The notes beneath the pieces are model-generated. The model was not told where the DNA came from and did not search any database. It worked only from the letters and a program-made list of their open reading frames with translations. Shown piece by piece: positions 1-9,770 of a stretch of 51,726 nt of DNA; the stretch's first letter is position 1; every line of letters starts with the position of its first letter. The DNA comes from Nitrospira sp. (GTDB taxonomy: Bacteria; Nitrospirota; Nitrospiria; Nitrospirales; Nitrospiraceae): contig SWDM01000024.1 of NCBI GenBank assembly GCA_005116835.1, positions 239,043-290,768 of the forward strand. Reading direction: 5' to 3'. The position numbers and the translations under genes were made by a program.

Positions 1-75
1 TGGGAAGGGAGTGGGTATAGAAGATTCGTGCTGTTGGGAACAATTAATTCTCATCATCCTCTGAGGGAGGTCTCT

Positions 76-2103
76 ATGCGGTATCTACGAAAGTATCTAC
101 AGCAGGTTGGGCTTGTATCTACTCTGCTGATTGGCGGAGTGCTGGGAGGACTGATGGCCCCGCTTACATCGGAAGCTGCACCGACAGTCACACTCAAGGT
201 CGATAACGGGGCTCCCGTTTCGATTCTTAGTACAACGAACACGTCCTCGACCTGTACTGCTGCTGAATTGACGCTGGGCTTTACTCAATGCTACGCGATT
301 AACACGACTCTGAATGTCCTCGGCGTTCCCCCTACGGGTACAACACTGCCTGTGCGGTCATATTTAGTCCGGAATGCTCCTGGCGCAACGGCGCGACTGA
401 GAGTGGCCGACAACCCTGGCCAGGATAAACTTTCGTTAATCGGGGTGCAATTCGTACCGGCGCCGGGGACGGGCCAAACGGTGGCGAACTGGGGGAATGT
501 CTCTCCCACTTTCGCCAACACCAACGAAACACACGTGTTGACCATAACCCAGTCCAATACATTTGATAACAGTGTGGGTGTTCAGGGCGATTATGTATGG
601 GCCATAAGGGCCGGCGGTGAATTCCGTGCCGGGCCTACTGCTACGGGTGCCTGTGCTGGTAACGGAACTGCATTGGGCAACTGCAATCCAATCGGAAATT
701 CGGTGACATACCCAGGGACGGGAACATTCAATCCCACCCAAGGGTCCACGAATATTTTAAGCACTGCTGCTGGTTCAACCGTCAATACCAGGACTCTGAG
801 CCTGACAGTAGCGGGCCCCGCTGTGCCCATCGTGAGTTTCGACGGTCTCACGAATCCAACCCTGGGTCAGGTGAATCCAGCCTATCCTACATTTCTCTGT
901 GATGACAACGGTACCACTGCCGGGGGAACATGCAAACCGACCATTACACAGACCATGACGGTCACCTTGAAGGGTCCGGACTCATTTGTGCTGGTGAACG
1001 GTCAGGATGCGTTTGGAGCGAACTGTACCGCGACGCTTACGGCCACCCAGCAAAAGCAAATCACATTTTTGACGAAGCTCGTGAATTTTCTGAAGTGGTG
1101 GGAGAGTCTACACCATAGTACAAGGCTAGAGGCGTTTATCGCGTTGATAGAGCAGTATCTAGCTACGGTGAACAGCAACGCAACTGGTGCTGGGTATGAC
1201 CATATAGTTGGGGGGTGCCCGGGAGCGAAACTTGTCAATTTGGATGTTGCCACCGCGGCTACGGCCGATCAGATAGCGTTTGCGGCGAGCGGGGCTGTCT
1301 CCGTGGAACCAGCGCCCCAAGGCACGATCACGATCAACAAATCCGTGTGCACTGTAGAATTCTGCACGGAGCTCACCCCCGTACAATTTGCCTTTTCAAT
1401 AAGAAAAACCAGCGACAATTCCCTCGTAACCGAAACCAATGTCACGACCAATGGCGCAGGACATGGGTCAGCAGTGGTGTCGGTGCCTGATGGAATCTAC
1501 AATGTGGTTGAGTCCCCTCAATTAGGCTGGAATTTGACCCAGGCTTCCTGCGGCGGAGGAAACACAAATGGTGTCACTATCTCGGCGGGGGGTACCGTCA
1601 CTTGCAGTTTCAGAAACTCACCAGCGACGGGCAATGACTTGGGCATCAGGCTCACGTGGGGCGCAGCGCCGACCGATCTTGACTCGCACTTAAATATCCC
1701 GAATGGCAATCACGTGTACTTTGACAATCAAGGCTCATTGGTGGTATCGCCGTTTGCGGACCTTGACCTCGACGACGTGAGCAGTTTTGGCCCAGAGAAC
1801 ATCACGGTAGTGAAACGGATGAAGGGAACCTATCAGTATTTCGTGCACAATTGGAGTGACAGAAATAATACTGAAATCACGAATCCTATGACGAACTCTC
1901 CCGCGAAAGTTGAATTGATCCGAAATGGCATCACCACAACGTATAACCCACCGACAACGCCAAGTGAAGGGACCAATCGCTATTGGCATGTGTTCAATAT
2001 CACTGTGGATAGTGAGACCTGCGCGGTAACTATTGTGCCTATCAATACATGGCTCGCAAGTCCACCTGCGCAGATAACGCAAACGGAAGAACTGTGCCCT
2101 TAG
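76..2103 (+). CDS. Exported surface protein with C-terminal DUF2135 (YfaP-like) domain
   Basis: A 675-residue protein. The ATG at 76 has a good ribosome site (GGGAGG at 65-70) and begins a signal peptide: KYLQQ, a hydrophobic stretch, then a likely cleavage near SEAAP. A GTG at 28 in the same frame has no such support. Residues about 415-515 resemble a prealbumin/SpaA-type beta domain (TINKSVC at its start, VVES and CSFRNS later). Residues about 520-650 look like DUF2135/YfaP: LTWGAAPTDLDSHL, DDVSSFGPENITV, then YQYFVHNWS. The first 400 residues are Thr/Asn/Gly-rich with paired cysteines and match nothing I recognise. It sits directly upstream of the two-partner secretion genes and could be a surface partner, but it has no TPS domain of its own. 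The family-level call for the C-terminus is fairly secure; the function is unknown. Confidence 0.75.
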   Translation: MRYLRKYLQQVGLVSTLLIGGVLGGLMAPLTSEAAPTVTLKVDNGAPVSILSTTNTSSTCTAAELTLGFTQCYAINTTLNVLGVPPTGTTLPVRSYLVRNAPGATARLRVADNPGQDKLSLIGVQFVPAPGTGQTVANWGNVSPTFANTNETHVLTITQSNTFDNSVGVQGDYVWAIRAGGEFRAGPTATGACAGNGTALGNCNPIGNSVTYPGTGTFNPTQGSTNILSTAAGSTVNTRTLSLTVAGPAVPIVSFDGLTNPTLGQVNPAYPTFLCDDNGTTAGGTCKPTITQTMTVTLKGPDSFVLVNGQDAFGANCTATLTATQQKQITFLTKLVNFLKWWESLHHSTRLEAFIALIEQYLATVNSNATGAGYDHIVGGCPGAKLVNLDVATAATADQIAFAASGAVSVEPAPQGTITINKSVCTVEFCTELTPVQFAFSIRKTSDNSLVTETNVTTNGAGHGSAVVSVPDGIYNVVESPQLGWNLTQASCGGGNTNGVTISAGGTVTCSFRNSPATGNDLGIRLTWGAAPTDLDSHLNIPNGNHVYFDNQGSLVVSPFADLDLDDVSSFGPENITVVKRMKGTYQYFVHNWSDRNNTEITNPMTNSPAKVELIRNGITTTYNPPTTPSEGTNRYWHVFNITVDSETCAVTIVPINTWLASPPAQITQTEELCP

Positions 2104-2368
2104 ATTTAACATGAAGGGCTGAGCCATTCTTATTGGGAACTGAAGCGGCTTCAACCTCTGCGGTGTGATGGCGTTGCGAAGACGACTGTCACATCGCAGA
2201 AGAAGGAGCCACCGTGGCCTATCGAATGTTCAGTTCGTGAGCGCAAGAAGTTTGGGGTGCGGGATCCGCGCGGCGAGGTTGATGAGGGACTGGACGAAGC
2301 GTTGCAGTGCGATCTGAAGATGAAGGCAACGCGGATCGAGTCCGTAGAAGAAGCCGGGAGATCAACCG
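2104..2368. other. Spacer with an unassigned open frame
   Basis: No gene is called here. One plus-strand frame stays open from about 2111 to 2415 and would give a charged, plausible-looking peptide (VRDPRGEVDEGLDEALQCD lies within it), but it has no ATG, GTG or TTG start with a ribosome site near its beginning and overlaps the next gene. It may be a decayed gene or chance. Confidence 0.3.
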
Positions 2369-5287
2369 ATGAGCCACAGGTATTTCCAACTGACAAAGCG
2401 CTTGACGCAGGTTGAGCGCACACCTCGGTCGCGCCATCCTGATTCTATTGGGGAGGCCTTCCTGTCGGCGATCCTGCCGATGTTCATCCTGTTCCTCGTT
2501 GGGCCTGCTGTCGTGGACGCGCAGGTGCCGGTGACCACGAATATCACCTCAAGCGGTCTTGGGACAGAGGTTCCGCTTCTGCCGCCTCCCGATGGGGTCT
2601 ACGATATTACTGGAGGGACCAGACCGGGCGGTGGCCTCAATCTCTTTCACAGCTTCGGAGATTTTACTGTCGGAAGCGGTAATATCGCCAACTTCTTGAA
2701 TACCCCGGTAGCCGGGTCCCTGCCTCTTACCTCGAATATCATCGGTCGCGTTACAGAACTAGGTCCCGAACACGTCTCATACATTTATGGCACCATTCGA
2801 ACCACCGACTTCGATGTTGGTGGACTGCCTACGAATTTATTTCTGGTGAATCCGAATGGTATCGTCTTTGGGCCTGAAGGCTCGTTTGAATTGGGTGGGG
2901 CGGTGAACTTCAGTACAGCGAATTATCTGGGATTTGATGGCACGACAACACTTTTTGACATGCTTTCGACCCCGGTCTCGTTAGGCCAGCTCGATGTCGC
3001 ACCAGTCGTAGCATTCGGTTTCACAAGTTTGGAGCCGCCGGCTCCCATTACCGTCCAGGGCAGCATCCTCCAAGTTTCAGAAGGCCAGTCGTTGTCGTTG
3101 GTGGGTGGGGACGTCACTGTTCAGGCCGGCACGCTCACGGACGGTACTCCTCAAACCGCTGTCCTTCGCGCGCCGGGCGGTCAAATCAATTTGGTGTCTG
3201 TCGCTTCGCCCGGCGAGGTTCTTGTACCCGGTCTTCAAACCGATTCGTTTACTGCGATGGGGACTGTGACGATCAAAGAAGGCTCGATACTGAACGTAGG
3301 CGGCCAGTTTGACGAGCTTGGAACTCCCATCGGCAATGGGAACAGCGGGACCCTGTTTGTGCGCGGGGGTCAGTTAGTCATGGATGCTTCGGCGATCGTG
3401 GCGGTTACCTTGGGGGCGGTGGATGGCGCAAGTAGGACCGTCGACATTCAGGTTTCGAAGGATGTCTCACTCTCCAACAGTGTCGCACTCTCCACCGGCG
3501 CAGCTATCTTGGTGGGAACCTCCGGGTCCGGACAGGGGGGCGACGTGGTGATTGAGGCGGAGCACATGGGCCTATCGGATGGTTCATTGATTTCCACGGC
3601 CAAGTCCGGGTCCGGATCGGGTGGGAATCTCTTCCTGAATGTGGGCACGTTAGGCCTCCAGAGTGGATTTATATTGAGCAGTACCCAGGGGGCCGATCTG
3701 GATTTTGATGGAGTAGCGGATGTCATAGCGGGGGCGGGCGGGAATATCACGGTGCAGGGTCTACGAGGAATAGGGAGCGTGGCAGACTCAGTGGTGCTTT
3801 CAGGCGGCAGTGGAATAGCCAGCGAAGCGCTGGAATTTAGCGAAAGCGGCGGACGAATCTTCATTACGACCACATCCTTGGACCTGAATGAGGCTTCGAG
3901 CATCGGATCGTCCACCTCGGCGACTAAAATGGACCTGAATGGTGATGGGGTTGTGGATATCACAGGTCGTGGCGGAGAAATTGTAGCGAATGTTCAGAGC
4001 CTAGGCATCTTCGGTGGGTCCTCCCTTTCAAGTAGCACCCGTGGTTCTAATGAAGGCGCTGCAGATGGTGGGACTGTGACGGTGCAAGGACTTGGCGGAC
4101 TGGGAAGCAAGGCAGGCTCTGTGGTTCTTTCTGGTCAAGATACCCTTATTGTCTCGGACTCCGACTTAGGCTTACCAGGCGATATTACAGTCAATGCCGG
4201 GACATTGACCATCACAAATGGGGCTGTGATCTCTGCAGGCAGTGGTACATCATTTGGGCCGGCGGGGAATGTGATGGTCACAGCCGACTTGATCTTGATC
4301 TCTGCCGGTGGGCTGATCCAAAGTCAATCGTTCGCTCAAGATGCAGGCCAGGTGACCATCACGGCGGATAAGTTGACCCTGGACAACGGTTCGATCGTGA
4401 CCAGTACCAGAAGCGAAAGCGGCGGCCGCGGAGGGAACGTGGTGGTGAACGGGGGGACAGTGAGCCTGAGGAACGGCGCCAGCATCAAGAGCCAAAGCGA
4501 AACCTCCACTACAACAGGCAGTGCCGGCGACATTGCGATGACTGTTGGGAGCCTGACGCTGGCGAACAGTTCTGAAATCACCAGTAGCAGCAAGGGAACC
4601 GTGATGGGTGCCGGCGATGCAGGTAACATTACCATTCAGAGTGGATCGACCGTGCTGTTAAACGACAGCGCGATCACGACCGAAGCGAGCGAAGCCAGCG
4701 GAGGCAAGATCGTGGTCAATGCTCCGGAGATGATCCGGCTGACCAACAGCCGAATCAGCACTTCCGTCAAGGGCGTTGCCGGAGACAGCGACGGCGGCAA
4801 TATCTCGATCGACCCGCAGTTCTTCATTCTGCAGAATAGTCAGCTTGTTGCTCAAGCCAATGCCGGGGCTGGTGGGGCGATCAATGTCATCGCAGGAGTC
4901 TTCATTGCCGATCCTAACAGCCTGGTGAGTGCCACCTCGGAAAGTGGACCGCAAGGAACCGTCAATATCCAGTCGCCAGTGCAGAATGTCGGTGGAGAGT
5001 TGGCGGCTTTGTCTGATGAATTCGCCAGCGCAGCAGCTTTGCTCGCCCAACAGTGCGCGGCGCGGGTCGCGGACGGCAAGTTCAGCACCTTCGTAGTCGC
5101 AGGCCGTGAAGGATTGCCGCTGGAGCCTGGAGGATTCTTAGCCAGTCCATCGTTGTCGTCTGAGCTGGTTGGGTCAACCCTCTCTTGGCAGCGTTCAGCC
5201 ACTCAGTTCCCGGCTGTTACGGGCCTATTCCCGATCTACGACGCCAGGCCCATCCAACTGGCGATGTTTGGGAACACATGCCGCTAG
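2369..5287 (+). CDS. TpsA: filamentous haemagglutinin-type two-partner secretion exoprotein
   Basis: A 972-residue exoprotein of the TpsA class, secreted by a dedicated outer-membrane transporter and forming a beta-helix at the surface. The ATG at 2369 follows GGGAG. The N-terminus is long (about 30 polar residues) before a hydrophobic core ending VVDAQ, as in extended signal peptides. Residues about 50-300 form the TPS domain, with the NPNGIVFG motif near residue 160. The rest is Gly/Ser/Thr/Asn-rich beta-helix repeat with recurrent GGNITVQG-like segments. Two Asp-rich loops, LDFDGVAD (about 445) and DLNGDGVVD (about 520), resemble calcium-binding loops. The C-terminal region (QQCAARVADG, then GREGLPLEPGGF) resembles the tail found in cyanobacterial members of this family. 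The partner transporter lies just downstream after a B-type repeat. High confidence in class; the adhesive or other role is not shown. Confidence 0.9.
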   Translation: MSHRYFQLTKRLTQVERTPRSRHPDSIGEAFLSAILPMFILFLVGPAVVDAQVPVTTNITSSGLGTEVPLLPPPDGVYDITGGTRPGGGLNLFHSFGDFTVGSGNIANFLNTPVAGSLPLTSNIIGRVTELGPEHVSYIYGTIRTTDFDVGGLPTNLFLVNPNGIVFGPEGSFELGGAVNFSTANYLGFDGTTTLFDMLSTPVSLGQLDVAPVVAFGFTSLEPPAPITVQGSILQVSEGQSLSLVGGDVTVQAGTLTDGTPQTAVLRAPGGQINLVSVASPGEVLVPGLQTDSFTAMGTVTIKEGSILNVGGQFDELGTPIGNGNSGTLFVRGGQLVMDASAIVAVTLGAVDGASRTVDIQVSKDVSLSNSVALSTGAAILVGTSGSGQGGDVVIEAEHMGLSDGSLISTAKSGSGSGGNLFLNVGTLGLQSGFILSSTQGADLDFDGVADVIAGAGGNITVQGLRGIGSVADSVVLSGGSGIASEALEFSESGGRIFITTTSLDLNEASSIGSSTSATKMDLNGDGVVDITGRGGEIVANVQSLGIFGGSSLSSSTRGSNEGAADGGTVTVQGLGGLGSKAGSVVLSGQDTLIVSDSDLGLPGDITVNAGTLTITNGAVISAGSGTSFGPAGNVMVTADLILISAGGLIQSQSFAQDAGQVTITADKLTLDNGSIVTSTRSESGGRGGNVVVNGGTVSLRNGASIKSQSETSTTTGSAGDIAMTVGSLTLANSSEITSSSKGTVMGAGDAGNITIQSGSTVLLNDSAITTEASEASGGKIVVNAPEMIRLTNSRISTSVKGVAGDSDGGNISIDPQFFILQNSQLVAQANAGAGGAINVIAGVFIADPNSLVSATSESGPQGTVNIQSPVQNVGGELAALSDEFASAAALLAQQCAARVADGKFSTFVVAGREGLPLEPGGFLASPSLSSELVGSTLSWQRSATQFPAVTGLFPIYDARPIQLAMFGNTCR

Positions 5288-5292
5288 TAGAC

Positions 5293-5420
5293 TAATGCTC
5301 AATGTTCAATGCGGAATTTGGAATGTTGAATGTCCGGAATTCATCAGGTGCGCTCACACCGCTAGTTATTGCCGATTCCGATAATTCAACATTCCACATT
5401 TCTCATTCCACATTTCAAAA
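5293..5420. repeat. Family B hairpin repeat, copy B1
   Basis: Left arm of GAATGTT-like 7-bp units (about 5293-5333), a central core CGGAATTCATCAGGTGCGCT... to ...GCCGATTCCGA, and a right arm of complementary ATTCCACATT-like units (about 5386-5420). The core matches, in reverse complement, copy B2 at 17293-17407. It lies between the tpsA and tpsB genes; its sequence is open in the tpsB frame, which is why a longer tpsB start would be misleading. Confidence 0.85.
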
Positions 5421-5439
5421 GCCGATCCTGGGACTTTCG

Positions 5440-7155
5440 ATGACCTTACGCGCGGGGCGGATTGTTGCGACGCTTTTCCTGTTGGCAATCTTGATCCAGT
5501 CTGAAGTAGCGTTGGCTCAGGTGGCCATTCCTACGCCTCCCACTCCGTTGCCCAAGGAACTTCCGAAGCCTGAGCCGCCGCTGCCAAGTATTTTGCCCCC
5601 CGCTCCCATTCCGGAGCGGCGCGGGCCGGTTTCCACGGTGAAAGTCTACGTCCGAGAGATCCGGGTGCAGGGGAGCACCGTTTTCACTGAGCAAGAGTTG
5701 GCCCAGGTCACTGGTCCCTACATCAATCGGGAGGTCACGTCTGAAGATATCGAATCGCTCCGTGTGGCCCTGACTCTGTTGTACGTGAATCATGGCTATA
5801 GCACATCCGGCACCCTGGTGCCGGATCAGGCGATTGCGGACGGAGTGCTCAGCCTTCAAGTTATTGAAGGGACGTTGAGCAGGATTAATGTGGAGGGTAA
5901 TTATTGGTTCCGGTCCCTCTATTTCACCAGCCGGCTCAAGCTTGACGCCGGTCCTCCGGTGAACGTGCATGCGCTGCAAGAACGGTTACGGCTGTTTCAA
6001 ACTGACCAGCGCATCCTACGGATCAATGCAGAATTGCGGCCAGGCGAGACGCGCGGGGAAAGTGCGTTGAATATTCGGGTAGCTGAGCGTCGTCCGATCA
6101 AGGCTTGGCTTGAATACAACAACTTCTCGACACCGGGGGTCGGTTCCAATCGTGTGATGGGAACCATTGCGCATCAAAATCTGTTGGGATTCGGGGACGC
6201 GCTCACCGTCCAGTATGGTCAATCGTTTGGCACCGATGTGAATGCGCATGGCAGCGGGGTCAATCCGAACTTGAACGTACGCTACGTGGCCCCCGTCACT
6301 CCCTACGACACGACCCTTGCCGTCGATTACCGGCGGACCGATTTCACGGTCATTGAGAGTGCGGTGAAGCCACTGGACATTACCGGTAAGTACGAATCAA
6401 TCGGGTTTACGCTCCGACAGCCAATCTTTCGCACACAGTCTCAGGAATTCTCCTTGGCCTTAACCGGCCAGTCGCAATCGTTCAGGACGTCTCTCCTTGA
6501 AACTCCGTTTGAATTCCAGAGTGGATCCACCAACGGAGTGTCTCAGGTGTCGGCTCTGCGCTTTTCGCAGGAATACGTGCATCGTGGACAGGATCAGGTC
6601 ATTTCGGCGACATCTCGGATGACATTCGGGCTGCCCGTTCTTGGGGCGACCGTCAATACTGGGCCTGACCAGGCCACAGGAGAATTTTTTTCCTGGCTGG
6701 GCCAGACGCAATTGGTCAGGCGCTTGAACCCCACGCGCGTCACATTGCTGGCGCGAGCCGATCTGCAACTCACGAACAGACACCTGTTCCTGATCGAGCA
6801 GATGGCGGTCGGCGGGCGTTACAGTGTCAGAGGCTATCGGGAGTTTACGCAGCTCGGGGACAATGTCTTTCTGGGATCCCTTGAGACGCGTATTCCTGTG
6901 TATACATCGGCGATAGGGGAAGAACTGCTGTACCTGGTGCCATTCTTCGATTACGGCCGGGCGTGGAACACCAATACAGTCAACCCATCTCAGGAGTGGC
7001 TGGCGAGCGCGGGAGTTGGGACCATCTGGAACTTCTGGAGGGGGAGCCGCTTTGAGCTCTACTGGGGACAGCGTCTGAATCCTCCCACCCAGGCCCGCCA
7101 CACCAACTTGCAGGATTATGGGGTGCACATGCAGTTGGTGGTCGAAGTCTTCTAG
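5440..7155 (+). CDS. TpsB: ShlB/FhaC/HecB-type outer-membrane transporter
   Basis: A 571-residue Omp85-superfamily transporter that exports the upstream TpsA across the outer membrane. I chose the ATG at 5440 because it starts a clean signal peptide (TLRAGRIVATLFLL... cleaving near VALAQ); everything upstream in frame is repeat B1. After a Pro-rich linker (about 28-60) comes a POTRA domain (about 67-145; VREIRVQGSTVFTEQEL, GYSTSGTLVPDQ) and a second POTRA-like part, then a beta-barrel of about 350 residues. The diagnostic loop motif is SVRGYREF near residue 463. The last residues (VVEVF) end in an aromatic, as outer-membrane barrels do. The ribosome site is weak, so coupling to tpsA is possible. 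High confidence. Confidence 0.92.
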   Translation: MTLRAGRIVATLFLLAILIQSEVALAQVAIPTPPTPLPKELPKPEPPLPSILPPAPIPERRGPVSTVKVYVREIRVQGSTVFTEQELAQVTGPYINREVTSEDIESLRVALTLLYVNHGYSTSGTLVPDQAIADGVLSLQVIEGTLSRINVEGNYWFRSLYFTSRLKLDAGPPVNVHALQERLRLFQTDQRILRINAELRPGETRGESALNIRVAERRPIKAWLEYNNFSTPGVGSNRVMGTIAHQNLLGFGDALTVQYGQSFGTDVNAHGSGVNPNLNVRYVAPVTPYDTTLAVDYRRTDFTVIESAVKPLDITGKYESIGFTLRQPIFRTQSQEFSLALTGQSQSFRTSLLETPFEFQSGSTNGVSQVSALRFSQEYVHRGQDQVISATSRMTFGLPVLGATVNTGPDQATGEFFSWLGQTQLVRRLNPTRVTLLARADLQLTNRHLFLIEQMAVGGRYSVRGYREFTQLGDNVFLGSLETRIPVYTSAIGEELLYLVPFFDYGRAWNTNTVNPSQEWLASAGVGTIWNFWRGSRFELYWGQRLNPPTQARHTNLQDYGVHMQLVVEVF

Positions 7156-7177
7156 CAGAATGCTGAAAAAGGGGGTA

Positions 7178-7275
7178 GGGGAGCGGCCAGATGCCCTTCT
7201 TGCTCGCAGAACGCGCACGGTGAAACTGTGCTCGTTCGATGCGCGCAGTAAAGGGCAGCCTGGGCCACTCCCCTT
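7178..7275. repeat. Family G repeat, copy G1
   Basis: About 98 bp, nearly identical to copy G2 at 9771-9872: both run GGAGCGGCCAG...GCCC, TTCTTGCTCGCAGAACGCGC, a short variable part, GATGCGCGCAGT and a GCCACTCCC end. The ends are themselves inverted (GGGGAGCGGCC against GGCCACTCCCC), so each copy can fold into a long hairpin. It begins just after the tpsB stop. Confidence 0.85.
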
Positions 7276-7297
7276 AAGAAAGGTTCTAAGGAATCGG

Positions 7298-7333
7298 AAG
7301 GCCTTTCGCTGCGGCCTTGCTGGAGGCCTTTTT
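7298..7333 (+). terminator. Possible rho-independent terminator after tpsB
   Basis: AAGGCCT at 7298-7304 pairs with AGGCCTT at 7324-7330, followed by TTT. An internal GGCC can form a competing stem. The T-tract is short, so the call is tentative. Confidence 0.45.
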
Positions 7334-7370
7334 GTGCATTCTGCAGAAAACTATTGTGATACGCGACACT

Positions 7371-7443
7371 CGTGAAGCTTGAAACGCCCGAATCTGCAAG
7401 CGAATGACGCTTCACGAGATACGCTTCACGCGCCACGCTACGT
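7371..7443. repeat. Family C hairpin repeat, copy C1
   Basis: Left arm CGTGAAGCTTGAAACG, core CGAATCTGCAAGCGAATGA, right arm of ACGCTTC units. The core recurs at copy C6 (about 42873). It lies in the leader of the CHAT gene. Confidence 0.8.
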
Positions 7444-7459
7444 GGCAAGGAGAATCGTC

Positions 7460-9766
7460 ATGACACGCATTATGTTCGCGAGCCTTTTCCTCTGTTTCTC
7501 GGTGGGGCTTGGCGTCGACATCGAGGCAAAAGAAATGCCTCCAGTCGATCAGCTGATGAAGGAGGGCAGTCAGGCCTATCAGCATGGTGACTTTGAGCAG
7601 GCGGTCGAGCGTTGGACAGAAGCGGCGGCAGCCTACGAGCGGTCCGCTGCGCGCCCGGAGCAGATCGATCTGTTGATCCGTCTCTCCGAGGCCTATCAGT
7701 CGCTTGGCCGTTATCAGACGGCGGCGATTCAGCTCGATCGAGCTAAGGCCCTCGCAACTGGCACTGACGATTCTCTTCTATCCGTACGGATTCTGTGGAG
7801 GATAGGCAACCTGCATCAAGCTGCCGGTCAGCATGCGGAGGCTGAGAAGTCGCTACAAGAATCCCTCCGGTTGGCCAAGGTGCTTTCCCTGCCTGCGTTA
7901 ACTGCCGCCATCTTGAACGATCTGGGGAATGTGCACGCATCGCAGGGAAAGGTACCCGCCGCGCTGGCGTCCTATAACGAAAGCTTTCAAATGGCTCAAG
8001 CGGTTCCGATGAAACTGCTGGCAGCTACGAGCATGGTCAATGCTGCCCGTGTCTTGCTGACTTCCAAAGAGTATCGTGAAAGCAAGGCGCGGCTCGACCA
8101 GGCCACCGGCATCTTACGAGGACTTGAGCCCTCGCACGAACAGGCCAGCGCCTACATTACTGTTGGGCTGACCTATGCCAAGCTGCGGGCTTCCCTCATT
8201 ACGGAGCTAAGCACAAACCTGACGCTCGCGTCGTTTCAATCGCTTCATGATGCGGCGACAGTTGCCGATCGACTTGGCGACCGTCGGGCTTCCTCCTTCG
8301 CATGGGGGTACATGGGGAAACTCTATGAGGATGAGCATCGGTACGCAGAGGCGCTCGATGTGACGCGCCACGCGATTCTCATGGGCAAGCAAGCGTCCGC
8401 GCCCGAAGCGCTTTACCGCTGGCATTGGCAAGCAGGACGACTGCTGAAAGCGCTCGAGCGGCCGAAAGAGGCGATTGCTTCATACCGGCAGGCGATCGTT
8501 GCGGTTCAATCCATCCGTCCTGAAGTCTCCGCAGTGACTGCCGAAGAACAGGCGGGCGCTTCCTTTCGGGAGACGGTTGGGGCGGTGTACTTTGAGCTCG
8601 CCGATCTGCTGCTTCGGAGTGAAGATCGGGATGCCGATCCACAGCATCGTGAGGCCATATTACGTGAAGCCCGCGACACAGTTGAACTATTCAAGGTGGC
8701 GGAGTTGCAAGATTATTTTCAAGACGATTGCGTGCAGGCCGCGCGTTCGCATGCCACGGGTCTGGAGCAGGTTTCAAAGACCGCGGCCGTGATTTATCCC
8801 ATCATGCTGCAGGATCGCTTGGAGATTCTGGTGAGTCTGCCTTCGGGCATCGTGAGAAAGACCGTCCCCGTCGGTGCCGAGGCCTTGACGGAGGAAATCC
8901 GGGTATTCCGAACCCTCCTGGAGAAACGCACCACCAGGGAATATCTTTCCCATGCCAAGAAATTACATGGATGGTTGATCCAGCCGATCGAGTCGTTGTG
9001 GGCCGGCGCCGGGATCGATACGCTGGTCATGGTGCCGGATGGCGCGCTTCGGACCATTCCGCTGGCTGCGCTGCACGACGGCACGCAGTTTCTCATCAAG
9101 AAATATGCGGTGGCGACAACCCCTGGCGTCACCCTCTCGGATCCCCGGCCAATGGATCGCAAGAATATTAAGTTACTCTCCGTGGGTATCACCGAGGCGG
9201 TGCAGGATTTTCCGGCTCTCCCCCATGTCTCGCGCGAGTTGGAGACCATCCATGGTCTCTATGGCGGCACCAGCCTGCTGAACAAACAATTCATGATGGC
9301 TCGCGTGCAAGAAGAACTGAAAGCGCACCCCTACTCGGTCATGCACATCGCGTCTCACGGGCAGTTCCAGAGCGACAGCAACGAAACGTTTTTGCTGGCC
9401 TATGACGGCAAGATGACGATGGACCGGCTGGAAGAGTACGTGGGCATGCTTCGTTTTCGAGAAGAACCGTTGGCCCTAATCACGCTGAGCGCCTGTGAGA
9501 CCGCTGCGGGGGATGACCGAGCTGCGCTCGGTTTGGCCGGTGTGGCGATCAAGGCAGGAGCGCGGAGCGCGTTGGCTTCACTGTGGTTCCTCGATGACCA
9601 GGCATCCTCCGAGCTGGTCACCGAGTTCTATCGACAACTGCATAACGATTCCGTGGCCTCCACGGCGATGGCGCTCCAGCGCGCACAGATCAAATTTCTC
9701 GAACACCCTGAGTATAATCATCCCGCTTATTGGGCCGCATTCCTGTTGCTCAATAATTGGCTTTAG
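7460..9766 (+). CDS. Exported TPR-CHAT domain caspase-like protease
   Basis: A 768-residue protein. The ATG at 7460 follows AAGGAG and starts a short signal peptide (RIMFASLFLCFSVGLGV, cleavage near DIEA), so the protein is probably periplasmic or secreted. Residues about 30-420 are tetratricopeptide repeats (for example GSQAYQHGDFEQAVERW and LSEAYQSLGRYQTAAIQL). The C-terminal CHAT domain (about 540-768) is a caspase-fold protease domain: the catalytic His is in HIASHG (His633) and the Cys in LSACETAAG (Cys679); both are intact. It follows the TPS pair, an arrangement common for CHAT genes in cyanobacteria. Its substrate is unknown; TpsA or another envelope protein is a guess. It is bracketed by direct copies of repeat G. 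Confidence 0.9.
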   Translation: MTRIMFASLFLCFSVGLGVDIEAKEMPPVDQLMKEGSQAYQHGDFEQAVERWTEAAAAYERSAARPEQIDLLIRLSEAYQSLGRYQTAAIQLDRAKALATGTDDSLLSVRILWRIGNLHQAAGQHAEAEKSLQESLRLAKVLSLPALTAAILNDLGNVHASQGKVPAALASYNESFQMAQAVPMKLLAATSMVNAARVLLTSKEYRESKARLDQATGILRGLEPSHEQASAYITVGLTYAKLRASLITELSTNLTLASFQSLHDAATVADRLGDRRASSFAWGYMGKLYEDEHRYAEALDVTRHAILMGKQASAPEALYRWHWQAGRLLKALERPKEAIASYRQAIVAVQSIRPEVSAVTAEEQAGASFRETVGAVYFELADLLLRSEDRDADPQHREAILREARDTVELFKVAELQDYFQDDCVQAARSHATGLEQVSKTAAVIYPIMLQDRLEILVSLPSGIVRKTVPVGAEALTEEIRVFRTLLEKRTTREYLSHAKKLHGWLIQPIESLWAGAGIDTLVMVPDGALRTIPLAALHDGTQFLIKKYAVATTPGVTLSDPRPMDRKNIKLLSVGITEAVQDFPALPHVSRELETIHGLYGGTSLLNKQFMMARVQEELKAHPYSVMHIASHGQFQSDSNETFLLAYDGKMTMDRLEEYVGMLRFREEPLALITLSACETAAGDDRAALGLAGVAIKAGARSALASLWFLDDQASSELVTEFYRQLHNDSVASTAMALQRAQIKFLEHPEYNHPAYWAAFLLLNNWL

Positions 9767-9770
9767 GATG

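Noticed and set aside
3448-3963. Long minus-strand open frame inside the TpsA gene
   Set aside because: It is antisense to a beta-helix coding region with low-complexity codons; the product has no recognisable domain and no ribosome site.
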